DNA of 64,000 nt from Caballeronia zhejiangensis (GTDB lineage: Bacteria; Pseudomonadota; Gammaproteobacteria; Burkholderiales; Burkholderiaceae): assembly GCF_000698575.1 (NCBI RefSeq), contig NZ_JFHD01000018.1, forward strand, positions 1-64,000, given 5' to 3'. Under the pieces are notes generated by a model. It was given only the letters and a program-made list of their open reading frames with translations, was not told the DNA's origin and ran no database searches. A program made the translations under genes and the position numbers. Shown in pieces: positions 1-8,684 of the stretch (its first letter is position 1; each line of letters opens with the position of its first letter).

Positions 1-77
1 GCGCTTACATGAAATTGAGCATACAGACCCATACAACGGGTGCCAGATTGATGCGACACGAAAGCGCTCCTAGAAAT

Positions 78-224
78 TTATAGCGCCCCGAGAGCCAATA
101 CGTGCAGCGTTTCGTCTCCCAGTTGGAGTTTTGCCTCTGCGGCCTTTGACGCTGCTTGCCATCGTCTGACGCGGTATAAATCGGCCATCCGTTGTCCTTC
201 CCCATGCGGGGTGGCCCGGCTCAT
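78..224 (-). CDS. possible 48-aa protein after the TPM gene
   Basis: A 48-codon frame whose ATG overlaps the TGA stop of the upstream TPM-domain gene in an ATGA junction, so it could be made by translational coupling. The product is soluble, Arg/Ala-rich and begins MSRATPHGEG. I recognise no domain. The only support is the coupling and the reading direction of the lemA-TPM-TPM operon. It may be a chance frame. Confidence 0.3.
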   Translation of the reverse strand: MSRATPHGEGQRMADLYRVRRWQAASKAAEAKLQLGDETLHVLALGAL

Positions 225-718
225 AATACGGTCGGCTTGCTCGGCAGTTCGCTGCGTAGCTCCTGCTGGATAGGGAAGTGCCTCGTGAGCAGTTCGGTCA
301 CTTCTTCTATGCCCTTGAGAACGCCGACCTCGTACTTGGCGAGCTTGAAATTCGCCTCCATTTTCTTGCAAATCCTTTCCCATTCGGCAGCGTGCACCCG
401 GGCGTGCACACCTCGGTCAGCGACGATTTCAACATCACGGTCGGCGAGCAGGAGATAGATGAGTATTCCATTGTTGTGCTCAGTGTCCCAAACACGAAGC
501 TCCGAAAAGACATCAATTGCGCGCTCCCTCGCTGTCGTGCCGCGCCGTAGTTCACTAACGTGCAGTGCGCCGTCCACGGCAAATCGAACCTGTCCTATGT
601 GGGCGTGGTGACTTGTCTGAATCGCCTTTTCAATTGCTCGCAGCGTCCGGTGTGGGAAGGCACGGTCCACTTGCCAGCGAGTCATGAACATGTGTCTGAC
701 GACGCGTCTTAGGTCCAT
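221..718 (-). CDS. TPM-domain protein, short cytoplasmic type
   Basis: Product of 165 aa, taken from the ATG only two bases after the stop of the longer TPM gene. A longer upstream frame exists but overlaps that gene and is rejected. It resembles the short TPM-fold (Psb32/YgcG) proteins often found second in lemA-TPM-TPM clusters: a basic N-terminus, a conserved FAVDGALHVSELRRG stretch around residues 45-60, then an alternating helix/strand core. It has no signal peptide or membrane span, unlike its neighbour, so it is probably cytosolic. The family role is unclear; envelope stress or photosystem-type quality control has been suggested for relatives. Assignment rests on fold-like features and gene order. 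Confidence 0.7.
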   Translation of the reverse strand: MDLRRVVRHMFMTRWQVDRAFPHRTLRAIEKAIQTSHHAHIGQVRFAVDGALHVSELRRGTTARERAIDVFSELRVWDTEHNNGILIYLLLADRDVEIVADRGVHARVHAAEWERICKKMEANFKLAKYEVGVLKGIEEVTELLTRHFPIQQELRSELPSKPTVL

Positions 719-720
719 GG

Positions 721-1569
721 CTACCACCTGCCCGAGGCGCCGCCGCCGCCGAAACCACCGCCGCCACCGCGAAACGGTGACCTCCCCGACCCGCCACCCC
801 GTCCGCCGATAGCTCGCCCTCCGACGTACGCACCCATGCCACCACCCACCAGCGTAAACACGAGAGCAATCGCCCCCGCGACGATTGCCACAAAGACTGT
901 CCCCGAGAGCACCCATGTAATGCCCGCAACAGCGCCGCCCGTCACAAGCGAGCCCGGGAGACGTCCCATGATGGAACGAAGCACGCCACCAAGCGCCAAG
1001 GTGAGCACGAAAAGGATGGGCAAGTAGCCTCCTACGCGCCCTGAACGACCGCCTGCGTTTCGGTCCGGCGCGGGCAACGGTTCACCATTGATGACATTCA
1101 TCATGCTGTCAACACCGGCCGTGATACCGCCGTAGAAGTCTCCCTGTCTGAATTTGGGAACGATTACCTCGTCGATGATGCGATGGCTCGTGGCGTCATT
1201 CAGCGAGCCTTCGAGGCCATATCCCACTTCGATGCGTAACGTTCGGTCATTTTTTGCGACGATGAGTAGCGCACCGTCGTCGATACGCTGGCGACCAAGC
1301 TTCCATTGCTCGACAACCCGTATCGAATACTGCTCGATGGTTTCGGGTCGCGTCGTCGGAACGATGAGCACCGAAAGCTGACTCCCTTTGTTCGCCTCGA
1401 ATTTTTGTAACGTCTGCTCGAGCGCTGCGCGTTGGTCGGTGGTGAGCGTCTTGGTCTCGTCGGTGACGCGCGAGGTTAGCGTTGGAATCGCGACATCTGC
1501 GTTGGCAACAAGCAGCCAGAACGAGACGAGCGCGAAGAAAACGATTCTGGCCGCTTTCAGTATGTTCAA
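721..1569 (-). CDS. TPM-domain membrane protein (YgcG-like)
   Basis: 282 aa. An N-terminal signal segment (residues 1-25) leads to a TPM domain at about 30-165, with VTDETKTLTTDQRAALEQ near its start and DGALLIVAKNDRTLRIEVGYG in the middle. Two hydrophobic segments follow (about 185-250), then a Gly/Arg/Ser-rich tail ending GGFGGGGASGRW, typical of the family. The start is TTG and overlaps the lemA stop as TTGA, so translation is coupled. Expected topology is an extracytoplasmic TPM domain anchored by C-terminal helices. The family is associated with LemA and envelope maintenance, but its biochemical role is not settled. Nothing here ties it directly to metals. Confidence 0.9.
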   Translation of the reverse strand: MNILKAARIVFFALVSFWLLVANADVAIPTLTSRVTDETKTLTTDQRAALEQTLQKFEANKGSQLSVLIVPTTRPETIEQYSIRVVEQWKLGRQRIDDGALLIVAKNDRTLRIEVGYGLEGSLNDATSHRIIDEVIVPKFRQGDFYGGITAGVDSMMNVINGEPLPAPDRNAGGRSGRVGGYLPILFVLTLALGGVLRSIMGRLPGSLVTGGAVAGITWVLSGTVFVAIVAGAIALVFTLVGGGMGAYVGGRAIGGRGGGSGRSPFRGGGGGFGGGGASGRW

Positions 1570-2180
1570 TTGGCCGCTCCGCTCGCCGGCGCCGCGCTGA
1601 AGTCAACCTGTGGAGGGCGGGCAATCTCCGCTTCGTTCGACACCGAGAAGTTGGGTTTCTCCTTATAGCCGAACGCACTCGCCGTTAGATTTGACGGAAA
1701 CGAGCGCACTGTGACGTTGTAGTCCTGCACCGCCTTAATGTAGCGGTTTCGGGCAACCGTGATGCGATTTTCAGTTCCTTCCAATTGGGCTTGCAGGTCC
1801 CGAAAATTGGCATCTGACTTCAGCTGCGGATAATTTTCAGACACCACCAGCAACCTCGAGAGCGAGTTCGTCAGTTGGGCCTGAGCTGCTTCGAACTTCG
1901 CGAATGCCTGCGGGTCGTTGATAAGCTCAGGAGTCGCCTGGATGGAGCCCACCCGTGCCCGTGCCTCCGTCACGCGCGTGAACACATCCTTTTCCTGGCT
2001 TGCGTAGCCCTTGACCGTATTCACAAGATTGGGAACGAGGTCGGCGCGCCGCTGATACTGGTTCAGCACTTCTGACCAGCTAGCCTTTACCTGCTCGTCC
2101 CGAGTCTGGATGGTGTTATAGCCGCACCCCGAGACTGCGAGAACGATGACGGTGACCAAGCCTAAAAGTAGTGTGCGCAT
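1566..2180 (-). CDS. lemA: LemA family lipoprotein
   Basis: 204 aa. It begins MRTLLLGLVTVIVLAVSGC, a lipoprotein signal with lipobox AVSGC, followed by the classic LemA helical core: YNTIQTRDEQVKASWSEVLN, then NQYQRRADLVPNLVNTVKGY and a VARNRYIKAVQDYN segment. The ATG at 2180 is preceded by AGGAACAG at normal spacing; the longer frame upstream lacks a signal. First gene of the lemA-TPM-TPM operon and coupled to the next gene by a TTGA overlap. LemA proteins are membrane-anchored helical bundles of unknown mechanism, commonly paired with TPM proteins. Confidence 0.93.
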   Translation of the reverse strand: MRTLLLGLVTVIVLAVSGCGYNTIQTRDEQVKASWSEVLNQYQRRADLVPNLVNTVKGYASQEKDVFTRVTEARARVGSIQATPELINDPQAFAKFEAAQAQLTNSLSRLLVVSENYPQLKSDANFRDLQAQLEGTENRITVARNRYIKAVQDYNVTVRSFPSNLTASAFGYKEKPNFSVSNEAEIARPPQVDFSAAPASGAAN

Positions 2181-2565
2181 TGAGCTGTTCCTATCCGTCG
2201 AGAATCCGGCTCCTGTACTTGCCACAGGACCGCGCGCCGTATGCGACGACCGCAAATTCCTTGGTTGCCAGGTGGAAGCGACGCACCACCGCCGAGATGG
2301 TGATGCCAGCCTACGCTCGAAGAGAACTTTGCTTTTGACGCACATCAACGAGGTTCATGTTTGACGTTGCCCCCTTGCTGCTGCGTCACTGGCCAGTCTT
2401 GATGACAAGCTGTCGTCAGCTCCGGAACTGTGTGGAAACGCTTCTCGCTCGCGATTCTCGAGTCACGATTCCAGCCACATCGCACTTCCCTTGAGTTAGG
2501 TCAATCGACTCTTCACCCCCGTCGTTACAGTCGACAACGTCCAGCCAGTTATCAGGGAGCCCGGT
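2181..2565. other. divergent intergenic region lemA / small membrane gene
   Basis: About 385 bases with no convincing gene. It must carry the lemA promoter (minus strand) and a promoter for the 2566 gene (plus strand). I see no MerR-type dyad and no copy of the putative CopR box here, so neither flanking operon looks obviously metal-controlled from this segment. Confidence 0.4.
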
Positions 2566-2811
2566 ATGAAGATGCCTTCTCACGTCGCGTCACCGTTTTG
2601 GAAATCGCGCGGCGCTATTGCTTTGCTCGGCTTCGGGGCGATAGCCGCATTCTTTATGTTCTCAGAACATCGCGCGCACTTTCTTGGCGCGCTTCCATAT
2701 CTGCTTCTCCTGGCGTGCCCGCTGATGCATCTTTTCATGCACCACGGACACCATCACGGAGAGCGCAGCGTTACTCAAAGCACGGACACGGAGGGAGGGC
2801 GAGATGAATGA
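2566..2811 (+). CDS. DUF2933-like small membrane protein
   Basis: 81 aa. Two hydrophobic helices at about 16-34 and 41-58, the second running into ACPLMHLFMHHGHHHGE, a Cys/Met/His-rich cytoplasmic-edge motif typical of DUF2933 proteins next to copper genes. GGGAGC lies a few bases before the ATG. The stop overlaps the start of the following methyltransferase, so the two are one operon. The 75-aa protein at 7983 has the same plan (CPLSMLFMM). Metal binding by the CxxxHxxMHHxHHH cluster is inference. Confidence 0.75.
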   Translation: MKMPSHVASPFWKSRGAIALLGFGAIAAFFMFSEHRAHFLGALPYLLLLACPLMHLFMHHGHHHGERSVTQSTDTEGGRDE

Positions 2812-3460
2812 CCCAACTGGCGGGTATGGACTGTGGGGGCTGGTTGCCATCAACTCCCTAATCTTCATCATCTTCGCTTTCAGTTTCTTCAAACCAAATA
2901 CTGCCCGAGACTGGCGCACCTTCGGAGCTTTCTCGGCGTTCGTCGTCGCGCTGTTTGCCGAGATGTACGGCTTTCCGCTTACCATTTATCTTTTGGCTGG
3001 TTGGCTCCAGGCGAAATTTCCGCAAACGAACCTGTTCACCCACGACGCCGGTCACATCTGGTGGACGATAACCGGCCAGCACGGCAATCCGCACCTTGTC
3101 TTCCCACATCTGTCCAGCATTGCCCTTATCTTCGGTGGCTTCTATCTGCTGTCGACGGCGTGGCACGTCCTCTATGAAGCGCAGCGCAAAGGGCAACTGG
3201 CAACGACGGGACCCTATGCTCGAGTTCGGCATCCGCAGTACGTCGCCTTCGTCATTATCATGGCTGGCTTCCTGCTGCAGTGGCCCACGTTGGTGACGCT
3301 CGTCATGTTCCCGATTCTCGTCGCTATGTACGTGCACCTTGCCCGTCAGGAGGAGCATGATTCCGAACAGCAGTTCGGACAGGCGTGGCGCGAATATGCC
3401 GCACGAACACCGCGCTTCGTTCCGAGGCTATCTGGCAGGGATACCGCGCAGGTCCAATGA
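2804..3460 (+). CDS. ICMT/PEMT-like membrane methyltransferase
   Basis: 218 aa with about five membrane segments and the C-terminal signature of the isoprenylcysteine carboxyl methyltransferase / phospholipid methyltransferase superfamily: GPYARVRHPQYVAFVIIM at about 140-157, followed by RQEEHDSEQQFGQAWREYAA, which supplies the S-adenosylmethionine-binding region and conserved EE. Its ATG overlaps the end of the small DUF2933-like gene by 8 bases. Such pairs occur in heavy-metal clusters, but the substrate is unknown. The gene converges with the Cu+ ATPase across a gap of 67 bases. Confidence 0.85.
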   Translation: MNDPTGGYGLWGLVAINSLIFIIFAFSFFKPNTARDWRTFGAFSAFVVALFAEMYGFPLTIYLLAGWLQAKFPQTNLFTHDAGHIWWTITGQHGNPHLVFPHLSSIALIFGGFYLLSTAWHVLYEAQRKGQLATTGPYARVRHPQYVAFVIIMAGFLLQWPTLVTLVMFPILVAMYVHLARQEEHDSEQQFGQAWREYAARTPRFVPRLSGRDTAQVQ

Positions 3461-3527
3461 GGCATCGAGGAAGTGGGCGTGTACCGTATACAGCCACGAT
3501 ACCCGCCCTACAATCCGAAGCGATGAG

Positions 3528-5984
3528 TCAAATCTCTACGTTGCGCAAACGCAGCGCGTTCGAGATGACTGAAGCCGAACTCAAACTCATTGCTAGCGCC
3601 GCAATCATCGGGGACAGCAACAGCCCTGTGAATGGATAGAGCACGCCGGCGGCCAGCGGGACACCCAATGCGTTGTAGACGAACGCGAAGCCGAGGTTCT
3701 GCTTCATGTTGCGGATGGTGGCTTCAGATAGCTCCCGGGCCCGCGCGATGCCGCGCAAGTCGCCTTTGACAAGCGTGACCTGAGCGCTGCTCATCGCGAC
3801 GTCCGTACCGGTTCCCATCGCAACACCCACGTCGGCCTTGGCGAGCGCTGGCGCATCGTTGATACCATCTCCGGCCATGGCCACGACCTTGCCTTCCTCC
3901 TGGAACCTCGTTACGAGCGCAAGCTTGTCGGCGGGCTTGACCTCGCCATGGAACTCGTCGATTTGGAGCCTCGTCGCCACAGATTTGGCTGTCACGACAC
4001 CGTCGCCAGTCGCCATCACAACGCGAATGCCGTCTTCCCTGAGCCGCTTCAATGCCTCGGATGTCGTCGCCTTTATCGGGTCCGAAACCGCGAGAAGACC
4101 TGCCAGCGTCTTGTCGACCGCCAGGTACATGACGCTCGCCCCCTGCGCTCGCAGCGCATCGGCCTCTGTGGCGAGTTCCCGAACGGAAATGCCTTCAACT
4201 TCCATCAACGCGGTGTTGCCGAGCGCGAGTTTCCGACCGCCGACAAGTCCTCGCACGCCAATCCCGGTGCTCGATTCGAAGTTTTCCACCTTCTCGAGGG
4301 CCAGTTTTCGATGACTGGCCGCATCCACGATGGTCGCGGCAAGCGGGTGTTCGCTACCCTGGTCGAGGCTCGCCGCGAGCCGGAGAACATCTTCCTCCGA
4401 ATGTCCGTTCACACCGACTGCACGGTCAAAGGCGGGACGCCCCTCGGTTAGCGTGCCCGTTTTGTCCACGATAAGTGTGTTGACCTTGCGCAGATTCTCA
4501 ATCGCGGCGGCATCCCTGAAAAGCACGCCATTGGAGGCCCCTTTGCCGCTCGCAACCATGATGGACATCGGCGTAGCGAGCCCGAGTGCACACGGACATG
4601 CAATGATGAGCACCGCCACGGCGTTGATGAGACCGTACACCCAGCTCGGGTCGGGGCCGAACAAGCCCCAGGCGAGAAGAGTCAAGGCCGCGATACCAAC
4701 TACGGCGACGACGAACACACCCGCAACCTTATCAGCCATGCGTTGCATTGGCGCCCTCGAGCGCTGGGCCTGCGCCACCATCTGGACGATTTGTGCGAGT
4801 ACGGTTTGAGACCCGACTTTCTCCGACTTGATAACGAGGCTGCCCGTCGCATTCATGGTCGCGCCTATGACATGGTCTCCGACCCGTTTGCCGACAGGAA
4901 TTGGTTCGCCCGTAATCATTGACTCGTCCAGCGAGCTGGAACCCTCCATGACCACCCCGTCCACTGGCACTTTCTCGCCCGGCCGTACGCGGAGCAGGTC
5001 GCCAACATGGACGTGAGTCAAAGGGACATCCTCCTCAGTTCCATCAGCATTGATACGCCGCGCAGTCTTCGGCGCGAGACCCAGGAGCGCCTTGATAGCA
5101 GCGGACGTTTGTGACCGTGCTTTCAGTTCAAGTAGTTGACCCAGCAGGGTGAGCGAAATGATGACAGCCGCAGCTTCAAAGTACACCTCGACACGACCGT
5201 GGGCGATAAAAGCTTCAGGAAAGACTCCCGGAGCAACCGTCGCGATGACGCTATAGGCATAGGCCGCGCCTGTGCCGAGTCCAATGAGCGTCCACATGTT
5301 CGGGCTGCGATTGACGAACGACTGAACGCATCGTACGAAGAACGGCAGACCTGCCCAAACGACGACGGGGGTAGAGAGAACGAACTCAACCCAGCTCTGG
5401 GTGGATGCTTCTATCCAGTCCAGCCGATGGCCAAACATGGCTAGGACGAACACCACGGCGGTCAACGGCAGGGTCCACCAGAATCTGCGACGAAAGTCGG
5501 TCAATTCCGGATTCTCTTCGTCCTCGAGACTGGGCAACATGGGCTCGAGGGTCATCCCGCACTTTGGGCAGTTTCCGGGATGGTCCTGGCGAATTTCCGG
5601 ATGCATCGGACAGGTGTATATCGTGCCCTCCGGAGAAGGCTGCACAGATGTATCGTTCGGCCGGTCGACATAACGCAGCGGGGCAGCCCGAAACTTCTCC
5701 TGACATGACTCGCTGCAGAAATAATATTGATATCCGTCATGTTCGGACCGGAATTGCGAATCCGCAGTGACACGCATACCGCAAACGGGGTCCTTGAGCA
5801 CGCCATTAGTCTCCGCTTTTGCACCGACATGACCATGCCCGTGGTGCGCGATGTGATTGTCGTAAACATGCCCAGACGGTTTACCCTGTACATTGACCGT
5901 AGGCTGGTCATGTTGGCCGCCCGGCTCGTGGGCAGCACCCAAATGGTCGTGAGAAGTCTTACCGTCGCTAAGTGGCCTGCTCAT
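3528..5984 (-). CDS. copA: Cu(I)-exporting P1B-1 ATPase with YHS and HMBD domains
   Basis: 818 aa from the ATG at 5984, which has GGGAG 8 bases upstream; an ATG 15 bases earlier is possible. After a His-rich N-terminus come a YHS domain (about 64-106, with KDPVCGM and YFCSESCQ) and a heavy-metal-binding domain (122-150, YTCPMHPE and CPKCGM) in place of classical HMA domains. The core has TGEP, ACPCALGLATP (Cu+-binding CPC), DKTGTLTEG with the phosphorylated Asp, GSEHPLA and GDGINDAPAL. The last helices carry YN and MSLSS, the Cu+/Ag+ signature. Inner-membrane pump moving Cu+ to the periplasm. It lies downstream of cueR on the same strand behind a CueR-type operator. Resembles CopF/SilP-type pumps. 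Confidence 0.95.
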   Translation of the reverse strand: MSRPLSDGKTSHDHLGAAHEPGGQHDQPTVNVQGKPSGHVYDNHIAHHGHGHVGAKAETNGVLKDPVCGMRVTADSQFRSEHDGYQYYFCSESCQEKFRAAPLRYVDRPNDTSVQPSPEGTIYTCPMHPEIRQDHPGNCPKCGMTLEPMLPSLEDEENPELTDFRRRFWWTLPLTAVVFVLAMFGHRLDWIEASTQSWVEFVLSTPVVVWAGLPFFVRCVQSFVNRSPNMWTLIGLGTGAAYAYSVIATVAPGVFPEAFIAHGRVEVYFEAAAVIISLTLLGQLLELKARSQTSAAIKALLGLAPKTARRINADGTEEDVPLTHVHVGDLLRVRPGEKVPVDGVVMEGSSSLDESMITGEPIPVGKRVGDHVIGATMNATGSLVIKSEKVGSQTVLAQIVQMVAQAQRSRAPMQRMADKVAGVFVVAVVGIAALTLLAWGLFGPDPSWVYGLINAVAVLIIACPCALGLATPMSIMVASGKGASNGVLFRDAAAIENLRKVNTLIVDKTGTLTEGRPAFDRAVGVNGHSEEDVLRLAASLDQGSEHPLAATIVDAASHRKLALEKVENFESSTGIGVRGLVGGRKLALGNTALMEVEGISVRELATEADALRAQGASVMYLAVDKTLAGLLAVSDPIKATTSEALKRLREDGIRVVMATGDGVVTAKSVATRLQIDEFHGEVKPADKLALVTRFQEEGKVVAMAGDGINDAPALAKADVGVAMGTGTDVAMSSAQVTLVKGDLRGIARARELSEATIRNMKQNLGFAFVYNALGVPLAAGVLYPFTGLLLSPMIAALAMSLSSASVISNALRLRNVEI

Positions 5985-6059
5985 ATCGAGTGCTCCCATC
6001 TCGTCGTCATGCCCTGAACAACTTGCCTCGGTTATCGTAAACCTCGACCCATGGATGCA

Positions 6060-6455
6060 TCAATGCGTCCCGCCAACCAGTTTGTCGAGAATCGGACAGT
6101 CGGGGCGTGAGTCCCCTTTGCAGTGTTTCGCCAGATGCATGAGCGTATCCCTCATGTCCACCAGTTCCTGAATTCTTGAATTCAAGTCTGCAATATGCGC
6201 GTTCGCGAGCCGCTTGACCTCACGACTTGACCGGCTGCGGTCTTCCCAAAGAGCCAGCAACACCGCAATTTGTCTGGTCGAAAATCCGAGATGTCGGGCC
6301 TGCTGAACAAAGCGCAGCACTTGGACATCTCGGGACGAGTACACCCGATAGTTCGACCCGGTTCGCGCGGCAGCCCGAATCAGGCCCGTTTCCTCGTAGT
6401 GTCGAATCATCTTGGCGGACATGCCCGATGACTTCGCAACCTCACCGATGTTCAT
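6060..6455 (-). CDS. cueR: CueR-type MerR regulator of copper efflux
   Basis: 131 aa. The winged HTH starts MNIGEVAKSSGMSAKMIRHY, followed by a long dimerisation helix and the metal loop CKGDSRPDCP (Cys at about 113 and 121), the two-Cys arrangement of Cu(I)/Ag(I)/Au(I)-sensing CueR proteins. Ser at the position typical of monovalent-ion sensors lies in the dimer helix region. It probably activates its own promoter: a perfect dyad sits 45 bases upstream (6500-6526). It is followed on the same strand by the P1B-1 ATPase, so sensor and pump form one transcript, unlike the divergent E. coli layout. A second matching operator precedes copZ at 47.66 kb. Confidence 0.93.
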   Translation of the reverse strand: MNIGEVAKSSGMSAKMIRHYEETGLIRAAARTGSNYRVYSSRDVQVLRFVQQARHLGFSTRQIAVLLALWEDRSRSSREVKRLANAHIADLNSRIQELVDMRDTLMHLAKHCKGDSRPDCPILDKLVGGTH

Positions 6456-6495
6456 GGTCTCCCCTTACGAAACGGCCGCTCGACCGATACAACCC

Positions 6496-6526
6496 ATTGT
6501 TGACCTTCCTGCCATGGGAAGGTCAA
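6496..6526 (-). promoter_or_regulatory. CueR operator and promoter of cueR-copA
   Basis: On the minus strand a -35 TTGACC (6526-6521) and a -10 AACAAT (6501-6496) are separated by 19 bases, the overlong spacer of MerR-family promoters. A perfect inverted repeat, TTGACCTTCC / GGAAGGTCAA with a 7-base centre, fills 6500-6526. The ACCTTCC-N7-GGAAGGT core is the CueR consensus and recurs at 47663-47683. Confidence 0.9.
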
Positions 6527-6807
6527 GGAGCTTCAATCGGTGGCCGCTCCTGAGCGATAGACTCGTCTGACAATCGGTATGGACATGCTTCGCACTCGCC
6601 GAACTAAGCCAGACCCGCCGGCTGTCACTCGATTTTTCTTCGACGTCGGCACGGACCCCGGTCGAGCTCGGCGTCGAATATCTGCCGTACGGCGCGCTCA
6701 AAGAGCATCGCGAGAATCTTGCGCGCTTCGACAACGTGACGGGCCCACTGAGGCAGTCAGCACGTCGACCGGGCACGGGGGGACGTCCCGTCCGCCGTCT
6801 TTCCCGC
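6527..6807. other. no gene seen; possible decayed coding segment
   Basis: Between the CueR operator and the stop of the PII-like gene. A plus-strand stretch at about 6661-6755 stays open and reads like protein (VELGVEYLPYGALKEHRE), but has no start or domain I recognise. It may be a gene remnant. Confidence 0.25.
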
Positions 6808-7125
6808 TCACGGAGCCGCCTCTGAAGCCGTCCGCACGCGGAAAAAGCGCTCCACGGGAAGAACTGCGATGATTCCGTCGTCCCCTGAGGCGCCGCGCGC
6901 GGTGTCCATGATTTCCTGGACCAGCGCATCGACACGCTCGCTCTCGGTGAAGACTTCAATCTTGATGTGCTCGGTCGTCCAATCGTTCGAGAACGGGTTT
7001 GGATGAGTCCCGAATCCTTTGACTCGCGTGACGGTCAACCCATGAACGTGAACTGTTCCCAGCCGCCGTTCCAACACCTTAAGGACTTCGGGCCGCACAA
7101 TTGCAACAACGCATCTCAGTTCCAT
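6808..7125 (-). CDS. PII-like signalling protein with short T-loop
   Basis: 105 aa from the ATG at 7125, preceded by GGAGGGGAGC; the ATG 12 bases earlier has no such site. The fold follows GlnB/PII: MELRCVVAIVRPEVLKVLE, then a loop with VKGFGTHPNP, KIEVF, and a C-terminal DGIIAVLPVERFFRVRT (the PII PVE...RIRTGE region). The T-loop is short and lacks the Tyr modified by uridylylation in GlnB, so this is not a nitrogen regulator of the usual kind. It sits in a metal operon with small membrane and Cys-motif proteins; related short PII proteins accompany RND or permease genes. A role as trimeric sensor or transporter regulator is inference. Confidence 0.8.
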   Translation of the reverse strand: MELRCVVAIVRPEVLKVLERRLGTVHVHGLTVTRVKGFGTHPNPFSNDWTTEHIKIEVFTESERVDALVQEIMDTARGASGDDGIIAVLPVERFFRVRTASEAAP

Positions 7126-7164
7126 GCTCCCCTCCATGACAAGTTGCGAGAAAGCCGCTCGGGC

Positions 7165-7716
7165 CTATCCTCTTGGCGCCCACTTCGCATCGACTCCCGC
7201 CTGAATCTTGCCCGCATCCTGAACGCCGTCCTGCGTCATCTGGTAAGCAATCTCAGCGGTACCCTGGCACACGGCACAGGTCACGGCCATCTCGTCTTCG
7301 AAGCACTGCAGGTTCGAGCGATGCACGCCACGATTCTCGCAACCGCACCAGCAGTAAAGCTTGTTGAGAACTGCGGGAATCTGCGTTGCAACCCAGTAGG
7401 CGTGCCGCACGTCCTTGGCAACGAACTTATTCGGACTCAGCACGTGGGAGGCATCTGACCGGCCACTTGGGATGATGCGCAACCCGTCAGGACGCAGCAT
7501 TCCGATATGCCAGGGAACTGCGGCAGTTCCTTGCCGTACCTGACTGGATGGTCCTGCCACCATCGCAACCGATGTCGTCTCGTGGCGCATAAGAGACGGC
7601 CCCCAGACCATCGCAGCAGGTATCGCGAGAACCAGCGCCGACAGGAACAGCAGATGAAGCCGCGCTTTTCGCGACGGCTTGCCCCACGGATTCTTCTCGG
7701 GTGTATCGCGTTTCAT
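7165..7716 (-). CDS. membrane-anchored CYCxC-motif (PCYCGC-like) protein
   Basis: 183 aa. A cytoplasmic basic N-terminus and one membrane helix (about 22-40) lead to a periplasmic domain. At about 120-150 it has LYCWCGCENRGVHRSNLQC and, further on, CFEDEMAVTCAVCQGTAE, i.e. a CxCxC cluster followed by CxxC. This resembles the PCYCGC family (PF13798), in which the cysteines are thought to bind metal. Conserved VAKDVRHAYWVATQIPAVLNK precedes the motif as in that family. It is two bases from the next gene upstream and sits in the cus-dsbD accessory operon. The C-terminal part (IAYQMTQDGVQDAGKIQAGVD) is helical. Periplasmic copper binding is likely but inferred. Confidence 0.75.
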   Translation of the reverse strand: MKRDTPEKNPWGKPSRKARLHLLFLSALVLAIPAAMVWGPSLMRHETTSVAMVAGPSSQVRQGTAAVPWHIGMLRPDGLRIIPSGRSDASHVLSPNKFVAKDVRHAYWVATQIPAVLNKLYCWCGCENRGVHRSNLQCFEDEMAVTCAVCQGTAEIAYQMTQDGVQDAGKIQAGVDAKWAPRG

Positions 7717-7718
7717 TA

Positions 7719-7898
7719 TCAGAGCCTCCCAGTTCTTCTGTCGGCGCCGGGGTCGAGCATCGCCTGACTGCAGGAATGCAGTCCCTGCATCATGCTGATA
7801 TGCATCGCCGTCATGCCAACTGCACCCAGCACGACAATCAAACCGATGGCCGCAAAGAGACCGATGATGATGTTCAATATCGGCTTTCCGTTAAACAT
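7719..7898 (-). CDS. small single-span membrane protein
   Basis: 59 aa from the ATG at 7898 (GGGAGCGAATC upstream). One hydrophobic helix, ILNIIIGLFAAIGLIVVLGA, is followed by a Met/His segment (MTAMHISMMQGLHSC). The longer frame upstream lacks a ribosome site. Its stop is two bases before the start of the CYCxC gene. I know no named family; the Met/His/Cys content and position suggest periplasmic copper contact. Confidence 0.6.
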   Translation of the reverse strand: MFNGKPILNIIIGLFAAIGLIVVLGAVGMTAMHISMMQGLHSCSQAMLDPGADRRTGRL

Positions 7899-7982
7899 GA
7901 TTCGCTCCCGTGCTACGCAGGGACTCGGCGCGACGACCATCAATGCCACACCGGCCCTGCGTAATGCCATCAGAGTGTTGAA

Positions 7983-8210
7983 CTACGAGCCGCTTTTTTC
8001 CGTCGCCTGACCGGACTTCTCCGGTCTATCGGTTTGGGTCTGCATGCCGCGCATCATGAACAGCATCGAGAGCGGGCAAATCAGCACGCTGGCTATCGCG
8101 ATGAATCTGCCGAGTTCGCCTCGTATCTGAGGCAGTGCCCAGTAGCCGACTGCAAGAATCAGTGCGAGAGCAAGCGCAATCGTCACCATCGTCTTTGTGT
8201 TGCACTTCAT
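7983..8210 (-). CDS. DUF2933-like small membrane protein
   Basis: 75 aa: two hydrophobic helices (about 7-24 and 34-53), with CPLSMLFMMRGMQTQ at the end of the second. This is the same plan as the protein at 2566 (ACPLMHLFMHH), so I place both in the DUF2933 group. Cys and Met residues at the membrane edge could bind Cu(I). It lies in a tight minus-strand run of small envelope genes between dsbD and the PII-like gene. Confidence 0.65.
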   Translation of the reverse strand: MKCNTKTMVTIALALALILAVGYWALPQIRGELGRFIAIASVLICPLSMLFMMRGMQTQTDRPEKSGQATEKSGS

Positions 8211-8263
8211 GATTGAATCCTCAAGGCTATGATTTGAGATTTAGCGGGAGAGTGCCGACTCAT

Positions 8264-8557
8264 TCACTTCGACGGAGCCCCTGCGGCTTGGTCCGAATAC
8301 TTAAGCATGATGTCGCCCATCGCGCGCATCATCTCGCCGTGCATCTTCATCGCGGTTTTAGGGTCCATACCGGCCGTACCACCCATCATCGGGCAGCCCC
8401 CCATCATTCCGCCCATGCCCATCATTGGGCCGTGTTCCCGGCTCTGCGATGACGAGCCGGGAGAGTTGTTCACTCCTGCTCCTGCTGCCATGCTGACCGC
8501 ACTTGCACCCAGAAGTACTGCCGAAACAATCAATGCACCTACAGTTTTCGTGTTCAT
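8264..8557 (-). CDS. secreted Met-rich small protein
   Basis: 97 aa with a signal peptide (cleavage likely after SAVSMAAGA) and a mature domain rich in Met, Gly and His: GPMMGMGGMMGGCPMMGG, then MKMHGEMMRAMGDIMLKYSD. Met-rich periplasmic proteins of this kind bind Cu(I). No defined family recognised. The helix at the C-terminus (MHGEMMRAMGDIMLKY) resembles metal-binding helices in DUF305-like or CopK/PcoE-like small proteins. Part of the minus-strand accessory run. Confidence 0.7.
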   Translation of the reverse strand: MNTKTVGALIVSAVLLGASAVSMAAGAGVNNSPGSSSQSREHGPMMGMGGMMGGCPMMGGTAGMDPKTAMKMHGEMMRAMGDIMLKYSDQAAGAPSK

Positions 8558-8684
8558 GAAAAGCTCCGAATCCGATTGAATCGTGTCGCTCGTAAAACGT
8601 TCATGCGCAGGTCGACAGTCGCTGCGCGCAGCGAACGTGCGCGAGCCACGGCGTAGAACCGTTCAAACCTGGTCGAAAGAGGAA

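Noticed and set aside
1..220. Search for tRNA, rRNA or replication features at the left edge and elsewhere
   Set aside because: No tRNA cloverleaf, rRNA, origin iterons or partition genes could be supported anywhere in the window.
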